Assembly: GCA_015075405.1 (NCBI GenBank) | Contig: JABTUK010000002.1 | Coordinates: 1,550,001 to 1,614,000 of the forward strand | Origin: Anaerolineales bacterium | Lineage (GTDB): Bacteria; Chloroflexota; Anaerolineae; 4572-78; J111 | Reading direction: 5' to 3' | DNA: 64,000 bases | Shown: piece by piece, positions 1 to 8,217 of the stretch | How the letters are laid out: each line of letters opens with the position of its first letter | Numbering within the stretch: position 1 is the stretch's first letter | Program-made: the position numbers and the translations under genes | The notes under the pieces: generated by a model | What the model saw: only the letters and a program-made list of their open reading frames with translations | What the model was told of the DNA's origin: nothing | Databases searched by the model: none

Positions 1-73
1 AAATAGCGGTCTGGCATCGTAAATTCCTGTTAAGAAAAACTTGTTTGTCCTTGATAAAAATTTTTTGGCGCTA

Positions 74-140
74 GTGATGCGTGAGACGTGATACGTGAGT
101 CTTTACGCATCACGCATCACGCATCACGTTTCACGTCTCA
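74..140. repeat. heptamer-unit hairpin repeat (GTGATGC family)
   Basis: Degenerate GTGATGC/GTGAGAC units on the left arm and GCATCAC units on the right arm form a long hairpin. Its right arm includes the stop codon of the enoyl-CoA hydratase gene, so the repeat abuts or has replaced the gene's 3' end. Confidence 0.8.
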
Positions 141-914
141 CCAATTCGGCTTACGTTTCTCCAAAAACGCCGTTGTGCCCTCGCGCAAATCCTCGCTGAG
201 CATGTAGTTGACCCGCAGACTCCGGCCATACGCGATTGCCTGAGCGTAGGTCATCCCCGTCGTATCCCAGAAGAGCCGCTTGCCCAGGTGCAGGGCTTCG
301 CGGCTTTTCTCGGCCAGGTCGCGGGCCAGGGCCAGGACTGACTCTTCCAACTGGGCGGCAGGCACTACCCGATTGACCAGACCAATGCGTAACGCCTCGT
401 ACGCGTCGAACATGGCCCCGGTCAGCGATAACTCCAGCGCTTTTTTGTCACCCACGGCCCGGCGAATGGCCGGCAAGACCACCAATGGGAACAAGCCAAT
501 CCTGATCTCGGTCATGCCGAACTGGGCGTCGTCGGCGGCCACGGCCAGATCGCACAGGGCAGCCAGGGCGCAGCCGCCGGCCAGGGCGTAGCCCTGCACC
601 GCCGCCACCACCGGCTTGGTCATCTGCGGCGGCAGGCTGAACAGCTCTTCCCACAGCGCGCCGCTTTGCCAGTGATAAAAAGCCGGCTGGTCAATCTCAG
701 CGGCAAACTCGCGCAGATTGCCCCCCGCCGAGAAATGTTTGCCGGCGGCAGCCAGCAGCACCACCCGCACCGAATCGTCGGCCTCGGCCTGGCGCAACGC
801 GGCAATCAACTCACCGACCATGGCGTAGGTCAGGGCGTTGCGCTGGTCCGGGTCGTTCAGGGTAATCCGGGCGATGCGATCTTCGATTTGGTAGAGGATT
901 TTGGGTTCGGTCAT
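138..914 (-). CDS. enoyl-CoA hydratase/isomerase (crotonase) family protein
   Basis: 258 aa, the usual length for a crotonase. The oxyanion-hole segments are visible as HFSAGGNL (about residues 60-67) and QGYALAGGCAL (about 106-116). The two acidic positions used by hydratases appear to be kept, in MTEIRIG and ALELSLTG, so hydratase activity is plausible. The family hydrates 2-enoyl-CoA or isomerises the double bond in the cytoplasm. The glycine-rich stretch after the first catalytic Glu (GAGGTQ in classical members) is replaced by hydrophobic residues (LVVLPAI), so the exact substrate cannot be called. It lies downstream of the acyl-CoA cluster on the same strand but is separated by an AT-rich transporter gene, so it may be transcribed separately. 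Confidence 0.9.
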   Translation of the reverse strand: MTEPKILYQIEDRIARITLNDPDQRNALTYAMVGELIAALRQAEADDSVRVVLLAAAGKHFSAGGNLREFAAEIDQPAFYHWQSGALWEELFSLPPQMTKPVVAAVQGYALAGGCALAALCDLAVAADDAQFGMTEIRIGLFPLVVLPAIRRAVGDKKALELSLTGAMFDAYEALRIGLVNRVVPAAQLEESVLALARDLAEKSREALHLGKRLFWDTTGMTYAQAIAYGRSLRVNYMLSEDLREGTTAFLEKRKPNW

Positions 915-1136
915 AGTTGCGTTGATTATGTTTTGTTCTTATAAAAATCTGCGCTCATAACGCTCCGCATCAGCCACGCCCGACGTACCTATGCTTGACG
1001 CCTCGCCCAAAGTGGCAAAATCAACCTTAATAAAAATCTCGCTTGTGTCATCGGCCACAGGCGGTTGTTGGGCACATTTTATAAACGCAAGTCTCATTGG
1101 CTGTAAAAAAACTATCCAAGAAATTCGAGTGAGCAT

Positions 1137-2006
1137 TTAGAATGCAGTTACGATTATACCAACAATTGCGGTGATGATTCCAAGTCCTTGAAGTTTGGTA
1201 ATCTTGTCTTTTAAGAAAATAACAGCTAGAGTTATAGTCACTATTGATAAGGCGGAGGCGATAGGCGTAATCAATATTGCATCTCCAATCGTCAATCCAT
1301 AATTAACAACCGCTATGGCGCAAGCCTCAATAATGCCCATCACTATAACCGTGTATTTTGTTTTTGTGGAACTTTTCGTTAAGCCAATCTCTCGTCTTAC
1401 CAGAAAGGAGAAGATTAGCAAGAATAAAACAAGTCCAAATTTTACAAACAGCGTTGTTAATAGCCATCCGACTTCTTCGGAAATAATCTCGCTAATATTC
1501 CAGAAGGTGCCAAAGAAAAAAGCCCCTAAGACTGCTTCCTTGACGCCTGCTGAAAGTTGAAATCCTTGCTTCTTAATATCACTCCAATGTAAGGATGCTA
1601 AAGTAACGCCAGAGATAATCATCAGGACGCCTAAAGTTTGGATCGTAGAAAGCCGCTGTCCCATAAAGATAAAAGCAAACAACATGGTAAACACAGCCCA
1701 TAGATTCATGGTTGCGGCAACGATTGATACATTGCCTATTTCAAAACCTTTGAAGAAAAACAAATATCCAGCAGAATAAACAATTGCCGCAATTGGAAAC
1801 AAAATGATTACCAGGATAGGAACATTGATGTTTATTGTAAAAACAAAGGCAAGCAGAAGGGCAGCTATTAAACCAGCCAATTGTGACCAAAAAAAAGATT
1901 TGAAGGGGCCCATCTGTTTAGCAAAAACGCCACCCAGAAAGTCGTATATTCCCCATCCAAACATACCTACTATTCCAGACAATATGCTTAAGATGGTTGT
2001 ACTCAT
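1137..2006 (-). CDS. DMT-superfamily (EamA-like) transporter
   Basis: 289 aa, almost entirely hydrophobic, with about ten predicted membrane segments in two similar halves of roughly five, the EamA/DMT layout. Charged residues are confined to short loops (for example around SDIKKQG and VRREIGL). These transporters move small metabolites or drugs across the inner membrane; no substrate can be inferred. The gene is clearly more AT-rich than its neighbours and uses many A/T-ending codons, which suggests recent acquisition. No strong ribosome-binding site is visible before the ATG. It interrupts an otherwise co-directional acyl-CoA gene set. Confidence 0.85.
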   Translation of the reverse strand: MSTTILSILSGIVGMFGWGIYDFLGGVFAKQMGPFKSFFWSQLAGLIAALLLAFVFTININVPILVIILFPIAAIVYSAGYLFFFKGFEIGNVSIVAATMNLWAVFTMLFAFIFMGQRLSTIQTLGVLMIISGVTLASLHWSDIKKQGFQLSAGVKEAVLGAFFFGTFWNISEIISEEVGWLLTTLFVKFGLVLFLLIFSFLVRREIGLTKSSTKTKYTVIVMGIIEACAIAVVNYGLTIGDAILITPIASALSIVTITLAVIFLKDKITKLQGLGIITAIVGIIVTAF

Positions 2007-2160
2007 AAGTGTCGTGAATCTTCTTTATATCTCAATTGATTTACCTGTGATGAAATGTTAAGCGCCCAGACCGACAAGTTGACCCTAAACTTTGTCACGC
2101 CGCGAATAATTTACACATCCTGTATACCCCTGCGTCTCAACCTTGAGTGCAACGCCACAT

Positions 2161-2721
2161 CTATATTTTCTTCACCCCATCACCCACCCGAATCACCCCG
2201 GACTGCACCACTCTGGCATTGATGCCGCGCAGTTGCAACTGCCGGCCCAGCGGCGAGTTGATAAATTTCAACGCATCCGGGCCAAAGCGCCCGGCAAATT
2301 TTTGGCAGCCGGTGTGGGGTTGGCCGGTCACTTCGATCACGGCGGAACCCAGAGCCAGTTGTGTCCCCGGTGGGACATTTCTCACGCTCAAATCCAAGTC
2401 AACAAAGAGTTGATCCCCGGCCAAAGCCCAATGCTCCTGCTCCTGGGCAATCAGGCTGATCAGCCGGGAGTTCATCAGCGTCAGTTGCATTTCCGGGTGA
2501 GCCGAGCCATCCCCCGTACGCGAACTACCGCGAACTTTCCAATTATCACCCACCAGACCCTCGTTCAAGTCCAGTTCGGCCTGTTCCAAGCTTTCCCGCT
2601 CATCAGTCTGAGGTCGGCGCACAATCAAGACCAAAACCCCGCCATCCTGGGGCGACTGACGGACATGCTCTAACCCGGCTTCCAGTTCGGCCAGGCTCAG
2701 ATATTTCGGATTTGCGATCAT
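2161..2721 (-). CDS. MOSC domain-containing protein
   Basis: 186 aa from the chosen start. The ATG at 2721 has GGAG five bases upstream; an upstream in-frame start at 2766 lacks such a site. MOSC-like features include an N-terminal beta strand with VLIVRRP, the VGDNWKVRGSS segment, and TGQPHTGCQKFAGRFG with a conserved Cys (about residue 144) followed by an arginine/glycine-rich stretch. The family binds molybdenum or sulfur cargo or handles sulfur carriers related to Moco sulfurase C-termini. There is no molybdoenzyme nearby, so its partner is unknown. It reads toward the AT-rich DMT gene. Confidence 0.85.
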   Translation of the reverse strand: MIANPKYLSLAELEAGLEHVRQSPQDGGVLVLIVRRPQTDERESLEQAELDLNEGLVGDNWKVRGSSRTGDGSAHPEMQLTLMNSRLISLIAQEQEHWALAGDQLFVDLDLSVRNVPPGTQLALGSAVIEVTGQPHTGCQKFAGRFGPDALKFINSPLGRQLQLRGINARVVQSGVIRVGDGVKKI

Positions 2722-2780
2722 CGGTACTCCAAGAAAATAAATCTTATAGACAAAGCAGATAAACATCGTACAATCTTTTA

Positions 2781-2836
2781 GCGGGCCGGGCTCCCACGCC
2801 CGGCCAAGCGACGGCGTGGGAGCCGTCGCTGCTACA
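2781..2836. repeat. inverted repeat, GGCTCCCACGCC family
   Basis: Perfect 12-bp inverted repeat GGCTCCCACGCC (2789-2800) and GGCGTGGGAGCC (2813-2824) between the MOSC and AtuA-family genes. There is no T-tract, so it is probably a dispersed repeat and not an intrinsic terminator. Confidence 0.7.
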
Positions 2837-2914
2837 ATGATAGTATGACTTTTAAGTGATTTGTCTATTAGTGAGCGTATTGCCTGTTCCGTTTTTTACG
2901 CAACACGCAACACG

Positions 2915-4276
2915 TTACACCGTATAGACCCTCGTCTCAATCTTCAGCGCATCGCGTGGCACAAGCGTCGGCCAGGCGGCGATGACCGGGCGCGGGCGGA
3001 AGGGCACACCAAAGGCGGTCCCCGCCCCGCCGAGCGTCCAGAGGTGGGTGGCCTCGCGGCGCACCACATCGGCTTCCTGCTGGGTGCGGCACTTGGCCGC
3101 CAGGCGCAGGCCCACTTCATTCATGTCGCCTTCCGGCAGCGGCGCGGTCGAGCCGTGCAAGGTGTTGACGCCCAAATAATCGAAGCGCAGCTCTTCCGGC
3201 TCGACGCCCAGCAGCTTGAGCCGCTTACGGACAATATCCTCGGAGCGGCGGGCTTTGGCCAGGGCATCGGGCCAGGAGTAGAGCAGCAACCCCTCGGCAA
3301 TCCAGCCATCCTGGTAGCCAATAAGCACTTTCAGGGTGTCGGGCCGAGGTTTGCCGCTGATGTCGCTCACGTAGACCCGGTCCGGGCCAATTTCTTTCAG
3401 GCGCAGGGTGCTGAAATCAACGATGCCATCCGGCAGGATGTAATTGCGCGGGTCGGCCACCTCGTAGGTGATCTGCTCTTTGACCGTCCACTGATTGACC
3501 ACCCCGCCGGAGCCGGGCACTTTGGTGATGATGGCGCTGCCGTCCTCGCCAAACTCGGCGATGGGGAAGCCGATGTGCCAGGGTTCGACGGCCTCGCGCC
3601 ACTGGCACGAGCCGCCGCCGGTGCAAAAGCAGGCGCACTCGATAATGTGCCCCACCGCCACCGCCGCGCCGATGCGGTTCCAGTCGGGCCGGTCAAAGGT
3701 CCAGCCAAACTCATGCATAATCGGCCCCACAGTCAGGGCGCTGTCGGAGACGCGGCCGGTAATGACCATTTCGGCCCCACCGGCCAGCGCCTCGATAACT
3801 CCTTCGGAGCCAATATAAGCGTGGGCGGCCACCATATTTTGGCGGATGCGCTCCAGCCCTTCTTCGCCAGTATCCAGATTGACAAAGTTGACCCCCTCGG
3901 CGGCCAGGGCGTCGAGCTTATCAGAAACATCGTCGCCGGTCACAATCCCAACCTGCATGCCTGCAAAGCCCAGGCGGCGAGCCAATTCCACCACCTCGCG
4001 CCCACCCGCTTCGGGATTAGCGCCCCCGGCGTTGGTAATCATCTTGACCCCATTTTGGTGGGTCAGCGGCAGCAGCGCCTCGGTCCAGGGGATCAAATCG
4101 GGGATGTAACCCTGGTTGGGGTTTTTGTTTTTCTGCCGCTGCAGCAGGGCCATGGTCAACTCCGAGAGATGATCCAGGCCCAGATAATCCAGTTCGCCTT
4201 TGTCGGCCAGCTCCACCGCCGGGTCGAGCATATCGCCCCAATAGGCCGAGCCGTTGCCAATGCGTAATGTTTTCAT
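2915..4276 (-). CDS. AtuA/DUF1446 family protein
   Basis: 453 aa, full length for the family. The N-terminus (MKTLRIGNGSAYWGD) and the segments VKMITNAGGANPEAGG, LAGGAEMVITGRVSDSALT and IIECACFCTGGGSC are typical of the DUF1446/AtuA family, named after acyclic-terpene-utilisation protein AtuA of Pseudomonas. Its biochemical role is not firmly established; it recurs in acyl-CoA catabolic clusters. A GAGG site nine bases upstream supports the ATG at 4276. It is the last gene of a minus-strand run after thiolase, CoA-transferase, thiolase and mutase. The small ferredoxin-like domain that often accompanies AtuA is not seen here, nor are geranyl-CoA carboxylase subunits. Confidence 0.88.
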   Translation of the reverse strand: MKTLRIGNGSAYWGDMLDPAVELADKGELDYLGLDHLSELTMALLQRQKNKNPNQGYIPDLIPWTEALLPLTHQNGVKMITNAGGANPEAGGREVVELARRLGFAGMQVGIVTGDDVSDKLDALAAEGVNFVNLDTGEEGLERIRQNMVAAHAYIGSEGVIEALAGGAEMVITGRVSDSALTVGPIMHEFGWTFDRPDWNRIGAAVAVGHIIECACFCTGGGSCQWREAVEPWHIGFPIAEFGEDGSAIITKVPGSGGVVNQWTVKEQITYEVADPRNYILPDGIVDFSTLRLKEIGPDRVYVSDISGKPRPDTLKVLIGYQDGWIAEGLLLYSWPDALAKARRSEDIVRKRLKLLGVEPEELRFDYLGVNTLHGSTAPLPEGDMNEVGLRLAAKCRTQQEADVVRREATHLWTLGGAGTAFGVPFRPRPVIAAWPTLVPRDALKIETRVYTV

Positions 4277-4287
4277 TGAGTCCTCGG

Positions 4288-4366
4288 GAGTAAGGAGTAG
4301 GTAGTAAGTAGTAGGGAGTAAGGGGAAGAAAAATCCCCCGTCTACCGTCTACTGTCTACCGTCTAC
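4288..4366. repeat. heptamer-unit hairpin repeat (GTAGTAG / GTCTACC family)
   Basis: Left arm of degenerate GTAGGTAGTAAG units and right arm of GTCTACC/GTCTACT units flank an A-rich loop in the gap between thiolase and AtuA-family genes. Confidence 0.75.
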
Positions 4367-5572
4367 TTTCACAATCACTGCTTCCGCCTCGCCGATGCCG
4401 CCGCAGAGGGTGGCCAGACCGTAGTAGGGTCGGGTGTCGCCGGCGGCCTCACGGCGGCGGCGGAGTTCGTAAATTAAGGTCATGACCATCCGGGCTGCGG
4501 TGGCCCCGGTCGGATGGCCAATGGCGATGGCCCCGCCGTTGACGTTAGTTTTGGCCCGAATCTGCTCGGCCTTGTCCGGGTCACGGCCGGCCATAATCAG
4601 AGTCGAAACGAGCGGCACCGCCGCAAAAGCTTCATTAATTTCAATCAGGTCTATCTCGTCAATGGTCAAGCCCGTTTTTTCCAGGGCCAGCCGGGCCGAC
4701 TCCGCCGGGATCGAGGCGATGCGGTCGGGGTGGCCGGAGGCCATGGACCAGCCCATGAGCGTCGCCAAAGGCTGCTTCTCCCGGCGGGCCGCTTCCTCTT
4801 TGGACATCAGCACCAGCGCCGACGCGCCGGTGTTGAGTCCGGGCGCATTGCCCGCCGTCACGGTCGGGCTGCCGTAAATCAAGGGCAATTTTGCCAGTTT
4901 TTCCAGGGTCGTATCGGGCCGGGGCGACTCATCTTCGGTGAAGAGAACCGGTGCGCCGCGCTCCTGCGGCACTTCAATCGCCATCAACTCATCGTTAAAC
5001 TTGCCCGCTTCTCTGGCCTTAGCCCAATGATGATGGCTGCGCACCGCCCAACGATCCTGCTCCTCGCGGCTAATGCCGTGCTCAACCGCCTCTTCCCCGG
5101 CCTGCACCGCCCGCGGCTTGCCGGTCATCGGGCAGGCAATGACCAACTGGTCTTTCAAAGTGACATCCCCCAGGCGATGACCCCAGCGGAAGTCGGTTAA
5201 AAAGTAGGGCACTTTGCTCATATTCTCGCTGCCGCCGGCCACGGCGATGCGGGCGTCGCCCAGACGAATCGAGCGTGAGGCCAGCGTGATGGCCGCCAGC
5301 GACGAACAGCAAGCCCGATCCACCGTATAAGCCACCCGGTTAGGCGGAATGCCGGCCTCGATCAACACCTGCCGGGCAATCGAGCGGTCAGCGCCGGGCA
5401 AATTGACCCCCGTCGCCACCTCTTCCACCTCGGCCGGATCGAGTCTGGCCCGGCGAATGGCCTCGGCCACCACCAACCCACCCAGACGGGGTAACGTAAA
5501 ATCTTTCAACGCGCCGCCAAACTTCCCAAACGGGCTGCGCACGGCGCTGATGACAGCAACTTCGTGACTCAT
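4349..5572 (-). CDS. thiolase family protein (acetyl-CoA acyltransferase)
   Basis: 407 aa thiolase. The nucleophilic cysteine is in VDRACCSSLAAI (about residue 87); the His region is [15 protein letters not shown] and the C-terminal Cys region is LATLCGGIGEAEA. The family condenses or thiolytically cleaves acyl-CoAs. The Cys motif (ACCSS) differs from the usual VCGSG pattern, so substrate range may differ from ordinary acetoacetyl-CoA thiolase. The start has AGGAG eight bases upstream. Its 3' end overlaps the hairpin repeat that fills the gap to the AtuA-family gene. It is one of two paralogous thiolases flanking a CoA-transferase. Confidence 0.93.
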   Translation of the reverse strand: MSHEVAVISAVRSPFGKFGGALKDFTLPRLGGLVVAEAIRRARLDPAEVEEVATGVNLPGADRSIARQVLIEAGIPPNRVAYTVDRACCSSLAAITLASRSIRLGDARIAVAGGSENMSKVPYFLTDFRWGHRLGDVTLKDQLVIACPMTGKPRAVQAGEEAVEHGISREEQDRWAVRSHHHWAKAREAGKFNDELMAIEVPQERGAPVLFTEDESPRPDTTLEKLAKLPLIYGSPTVTAGNAPGLNTGASALVLMSKEEAARREKQPLATLMGWSMASGHPDRIASIPAESARLALEKTGLTIDEIDLIEINEAFAAVPLVSTLIMAGRDPDKAEQIRAKTNVNGGAIAIGHPTGATAARMVMTLIYELRRRREAAGDTRPYYGLATLCGGIGEAEAVIVKVDGRQ

Positions 5573-5591
5573 AAGGTACTCTCCTGGAAAT

Positions 5592-5660
5592 GGGTAGTAG
5601 GTAGTAAGTAGTAGGGATTAGGGGTTTTTCCCTACTACCTACTACCTACTACTTACTCCC
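5592..5660. repeat. heptamer-unit hairpin repeat (GTAGTAG family)
   Basis: Near-perfect hairpin with left arm GGTAGTAGGTAGTAAGTAG and a complementary right arm of CTACTAC units, loop TTAGGGGTTTTT. It sits between the CoA-transferase stop and the thiolase start. Confidence 0.85.
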
Positions 5661-6881
5661 CTAAATCACCGACTCTTCTCTCAACGTTGCTACCTGCTCT
5701 TCCGAATAGCCCAATAATTCGGTTAAAACCTCGGCGTTGTGCTGGCCCAGGAGCGGGGCGGGGGCGGTGATGGGTTGGGGACTGTTGGACAGTTTGACCA
5801 CCGGGCCGACCAGCTTAACCGAGCCGAGAATGGGATCGGGCACGTCAACCAACAACTGGCGAGCCTCGACGTGGGGGCACTCAAAAATCTCCTGAGCGTT
5901 TTGCACCGGGCCGATGGGCAGCCCCACCGCCAGCAGTTTTTCAGTGGCAGCGGCTTTGGTTTGCCCGCGAAACCAGCCTTCGATAATTTCGCCCAACCAG
6001 CCGGACATATTTTTGGCCCGCTCCGGTCCGGAGGTCGCTCCCTCATGGCCCACCAGATCAGGCCGCTCGATGGCCTGGCAGAACTTGGCCCAGTCGCCTT
6101 CGGTCGCAACAATCAAGGCCACCCAGCCATCCTGGCACTCGAACGGTCCCCAGGGAGCCATATACGGCTCGCGGCCGCGCTCCAAAATGTGCTGGGTCAG
6201 CGAGTAAGCCGTGACTGAGCGCTCGGCCAGGCCGATGATGGTATCGTACATCGAAACGTCGAGGTACTGGCCGCGTCCTGTCCGGGTGCGCTCGTACAGG
6301 GCCAGCATAATCCCGTAAGCGGCCTGCATCCCGGAGACAATATCGCCGAGAGCGACGCCTAACCAGGTCGGCGGGCCGCCGGCCTGACCGCAGGTGTTCA
6401 TCAAGCCGCCCATGGCCTGGGCCACAATATCGTAGGCCGGCCGCTTGCTGAACGGCCCCTGAAACCCCTCCATGCTGCCAAAGCCGGAAATGCTGGCGTA
6501 AATCAAACCGGGATTGAGTTCGGCCAGTTCTTTATACCCCAGGCCCATCTCGCTCAACAAACCGGGCCGGAAATTTTCCACCAGCACATCAGACTGTGCG
6601 GCCAAATCCCGAAAAATCTGGCGGCCCCGCTCGCTTTTGAGGTTGAGGGTGACGCTGCGTTTATTGCGATTGAAGCGCAAAAAGTAACCGCTCTGCATCT
6701 CGCCCTTGTCGTTTTTGATCTTCGGCGCGCCGCCGCGGGCCGTGTCGCCGCCTTCAGGCCGCTCAACCTTAATCACACTCGCGCCCTGGTCGGCCAGCAT
6801 CATGGTGCAGTACGGCCCGGCCACCTGAATTTCAAAGCTCAAAACCTTGATCCCCTCAAGGGGTTTGCGGAGTTGATTCAT
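5661..6881 (-). CDS. CaiB/BaiF (class III) CoA-transferase
   Basis: 406 aa from the ATG at 6881, which has GGAG five bases upstream; an earlier in-frame start at 6908 lacks a good site. Class III CoA-transferase features: N-terminal KPLEGIKVLSFE, VAGPYCTMMLADQGASVIKVE, SVTLNLKSERG, VLVENFRPG, and the catalytic aspartate in GVALGDIVSG (about residue 168). The family moves CoA between carboxylic acids through aspartyl-CoA intermediates in the cytoplasm. Being between two thiolases suggests it activates an acid intermediate of the pathway or recycles CoA. The substrate is not identifiable. Confidence 0.93.
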   Translation of the reverse strand: MNQLRKPLEGIKVLSFEIQVAGPYCTMMLADQGASVIKVERPEGGDTARGGAPKIKNDKGEMQSGYFLRFNRNKRSVTLNLKSERGRQIFRDLAAQSDVLVENFRPGLLSEMGLGYKELAELNPGLIYASISGFGSMEGFQGPFSKRPAYDIVAQAMGGLMNTCGQAGGPPTWLGVALGDIVSGMQAAYGIMLALYERTRTGRGQYLDVSMYDTIIGLAERSVTAYSLTQHILERGREPYMAPWGPFECQDGWVALIVATEGDWAKFCQAIERPDLVGHEGATSGPERAKNMSGWLGEIIEGWFRGQTKAAATEKLLAVGLPIGPVQNAQEIFECPHVEARQLLVDVPDPILGSVKLVGPVVKLSNSPQPITAPAPLLGQHNAEVLTELLGYSEEQVATLREESVI

Positions 6882-6908
6882 GAGTTCTCCATCCAAATAA
6901 AAGAACAT

Positions 6909-6995
6909 GTAGCAAGGTAGCAGGGTAGCAAAAAACAGACTGCTACCCTTGCTATGCTACTCTACTACCTGCTACCCTGCTACCTGCTACCCTGC
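6909..6995. repeat. octamer-unit hairpin repeat (GTAGCAGG family)
   Basis: Arms of degenerate GTAGCAAG/GTAGCAGG and CTGCTACC units. The right arm runs into the last codons and stop of the thiolase at 6987, so repeat sequence forms that gene's end. Confidence 0.8.
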
Positions 6996-8147
6996 GACTC
7001 TTTCAATAATCGTCGCCACACCCAGGCCGCCGAAGCAGCACATGGTTTGCAGGCCGTAGCGGCCCTGGCGGCGTTCCAGTTCGTGCAGAAGCGTGGTCAT
7101 CAGCCGCGCTCCGCTCGCGCCGAGAGGGTGGCCGAGAGCAATCGCCCCGCCGTTGACATTGACCCGCGCCATGTCGGGTTGAATCTCGTTGGCCCAGGCC
7201 AGCACCACCGAAGCAAACGCCTCGTTGATCTCGATCAGGTCCATCTCGTCCAGGGTCAGCCCAGCCTTTGCTAAAATCTTGCGCGTGGCCGGGATCGGCG
7301 CGGTCAAGGCCAGCACCGGGTCATCCCCCACTGCCGCCTGAGCCACAATCCGGGCGCGAGGAGTCAGCCCCAACGTCGCCGCCTTTGCCTCCGACATCAA
7401 CAGCAGGGCCGCCGCGCCATCAGAAATCTGGCTGGCGTTGCCGGCGGTAATCACCCCGCCCTCTTTAAAGGGAGTTTTGAGGGCGGCCAACTTTTGGGGG
7501 CTGGTATCGGCCCGCACCCCTTCGTCGCTGTCCATGCGCCGGACTACGCCATCAACCGTCACCTCGAGCGGCAGAATTTCGCGCCGGAAGTAGCCCTCGG
7601 TTATGGCCTGAGCGGCCCGATAATGACTGCGAAAACTGTAATCGTCCAGCACTTCCCGCGATAATTGCCACTTCTCGGCAATCATCTCCGCCGACAGGCC
7701 CATTTGAACCATCGGATAGCGGGCCTTGAGCGCCTCGGTGAAGGGTTCGCCGGGGCCGTTGGCGCGGGTGCTGCCCATCGGCACGCGGGTCATGCTTTCC
7801 ACCCCGGCGGCGATGACAATCTCTGCCGCGCCGCTCTCGATCAGGCTGGCCGCAAAATGGACGGCCTGTTGGCTGGAGCCACATTGGCGGTCAATGGTCA
7901 CCGCCGGCACTTCGGGTGGAAAGCCGGCCAGCAAGGCCGAATTGCGCCCAATGTTGAGCGCCTGGTCGCCCACCATCGAGACGCAGCCCATAATGATGTC
8001 GTCCACCTGGCCCGCTTCAACTCCGGCCCGGCGAATAACCTCGTTTAATACGGCGGCGGCTAATTCCGTGGGATGGGTATCTTTGAGTAAACCGTTGCGC
8101 TTGCCAATCGGCGTGCGGACGGCTGAGATGATGACGGCTTGGGACAT
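6987..8147 (-). CDS. thiolase family protein (acetyl-CoA acetyltransferase)
   Basis: 386 aa from ATG 8147, preceded by GAGG at seven bases; the longer in-frame start at 8192 lies inside a repeat and is rejected. Classical thiolase motifs: [15 protein letters not shown] with the nucleophilic Cys (about residue 88), [19 protein letters not shown], and [10 protein letters not shown] near the C-terminus. It should cleave 3-ketoacyl-CoA to acetyl-CoA plus a shorter acyl-CoA, or run in reverse. Upstream is the mutase large subunit, downstream the CoA-transferase, all co-directional. It is closer to canonical thiolases than the paralogue at 4349-5572. Confidence 0.95.
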   Translation of the reverse strand: MSQAVIISAVRTPIGKRNGLLKDTHPTELAAAVLNEVIRRAGVEAGQVDDIIMGCVSMVGDQALNIGRNSALLAGFPPEVPAVTIDRQCGSSQQAVHFAASLIESGAAEIVIAAGVESMTRVPMGSTRANGPGEPFTEALKARYPMVQMGLSAEMIAEKWQLSREVLDDYSFRSHYRAAQAITEGYFRREILPLEVTVDGVVRRMDSDEGVRADTSPQKLAALKTPFKEGGVITAGNASQISDGAAALLLMSEAKAATLGLTPRARIVAQAAVGDDPVLALTAPIPATRKILAKAGLTLDEMDLIEINEAFASVVLAWANEIQPDMARVNVNGGAIALGHPLGASGARLMTTLLHELERRQGRYGLQTMCCFGGLGVATIIERVAG

Positions 8148-8157
8148 GGTAAAACCT

Positions 8158-8214
8158 CGTGATGCGTGATGCGTGATGCGTGAAATTATCACGCATCACG
8201 TATCACGTATTACA
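8158..8214. repeat. heptamer-unit hairpin repeat (GTGATGC family)
   Basis: CGTGATG CGTGATG units on one arm and CATCACG units on the other, same family as 74-140, 31604-31687 and 36541-36609. It fills the mutase-thiolase gap. Confidence 0.85.
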
Positions 8215-8217
8215 TAA

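Noticed and set aside
939..1136. 65-codon frame between the DMT transporter and enoyl-CoA hydratase
   Set aside because: No ribosome site, no recognisable product; the region may be noncoding.
2861..4267. 468-codon open frame on the plus strand opposite the AtuA-family gene
   Set aside because: Composition is that of an antisense shadow, and its first 50 codons lie in repeat sequence.
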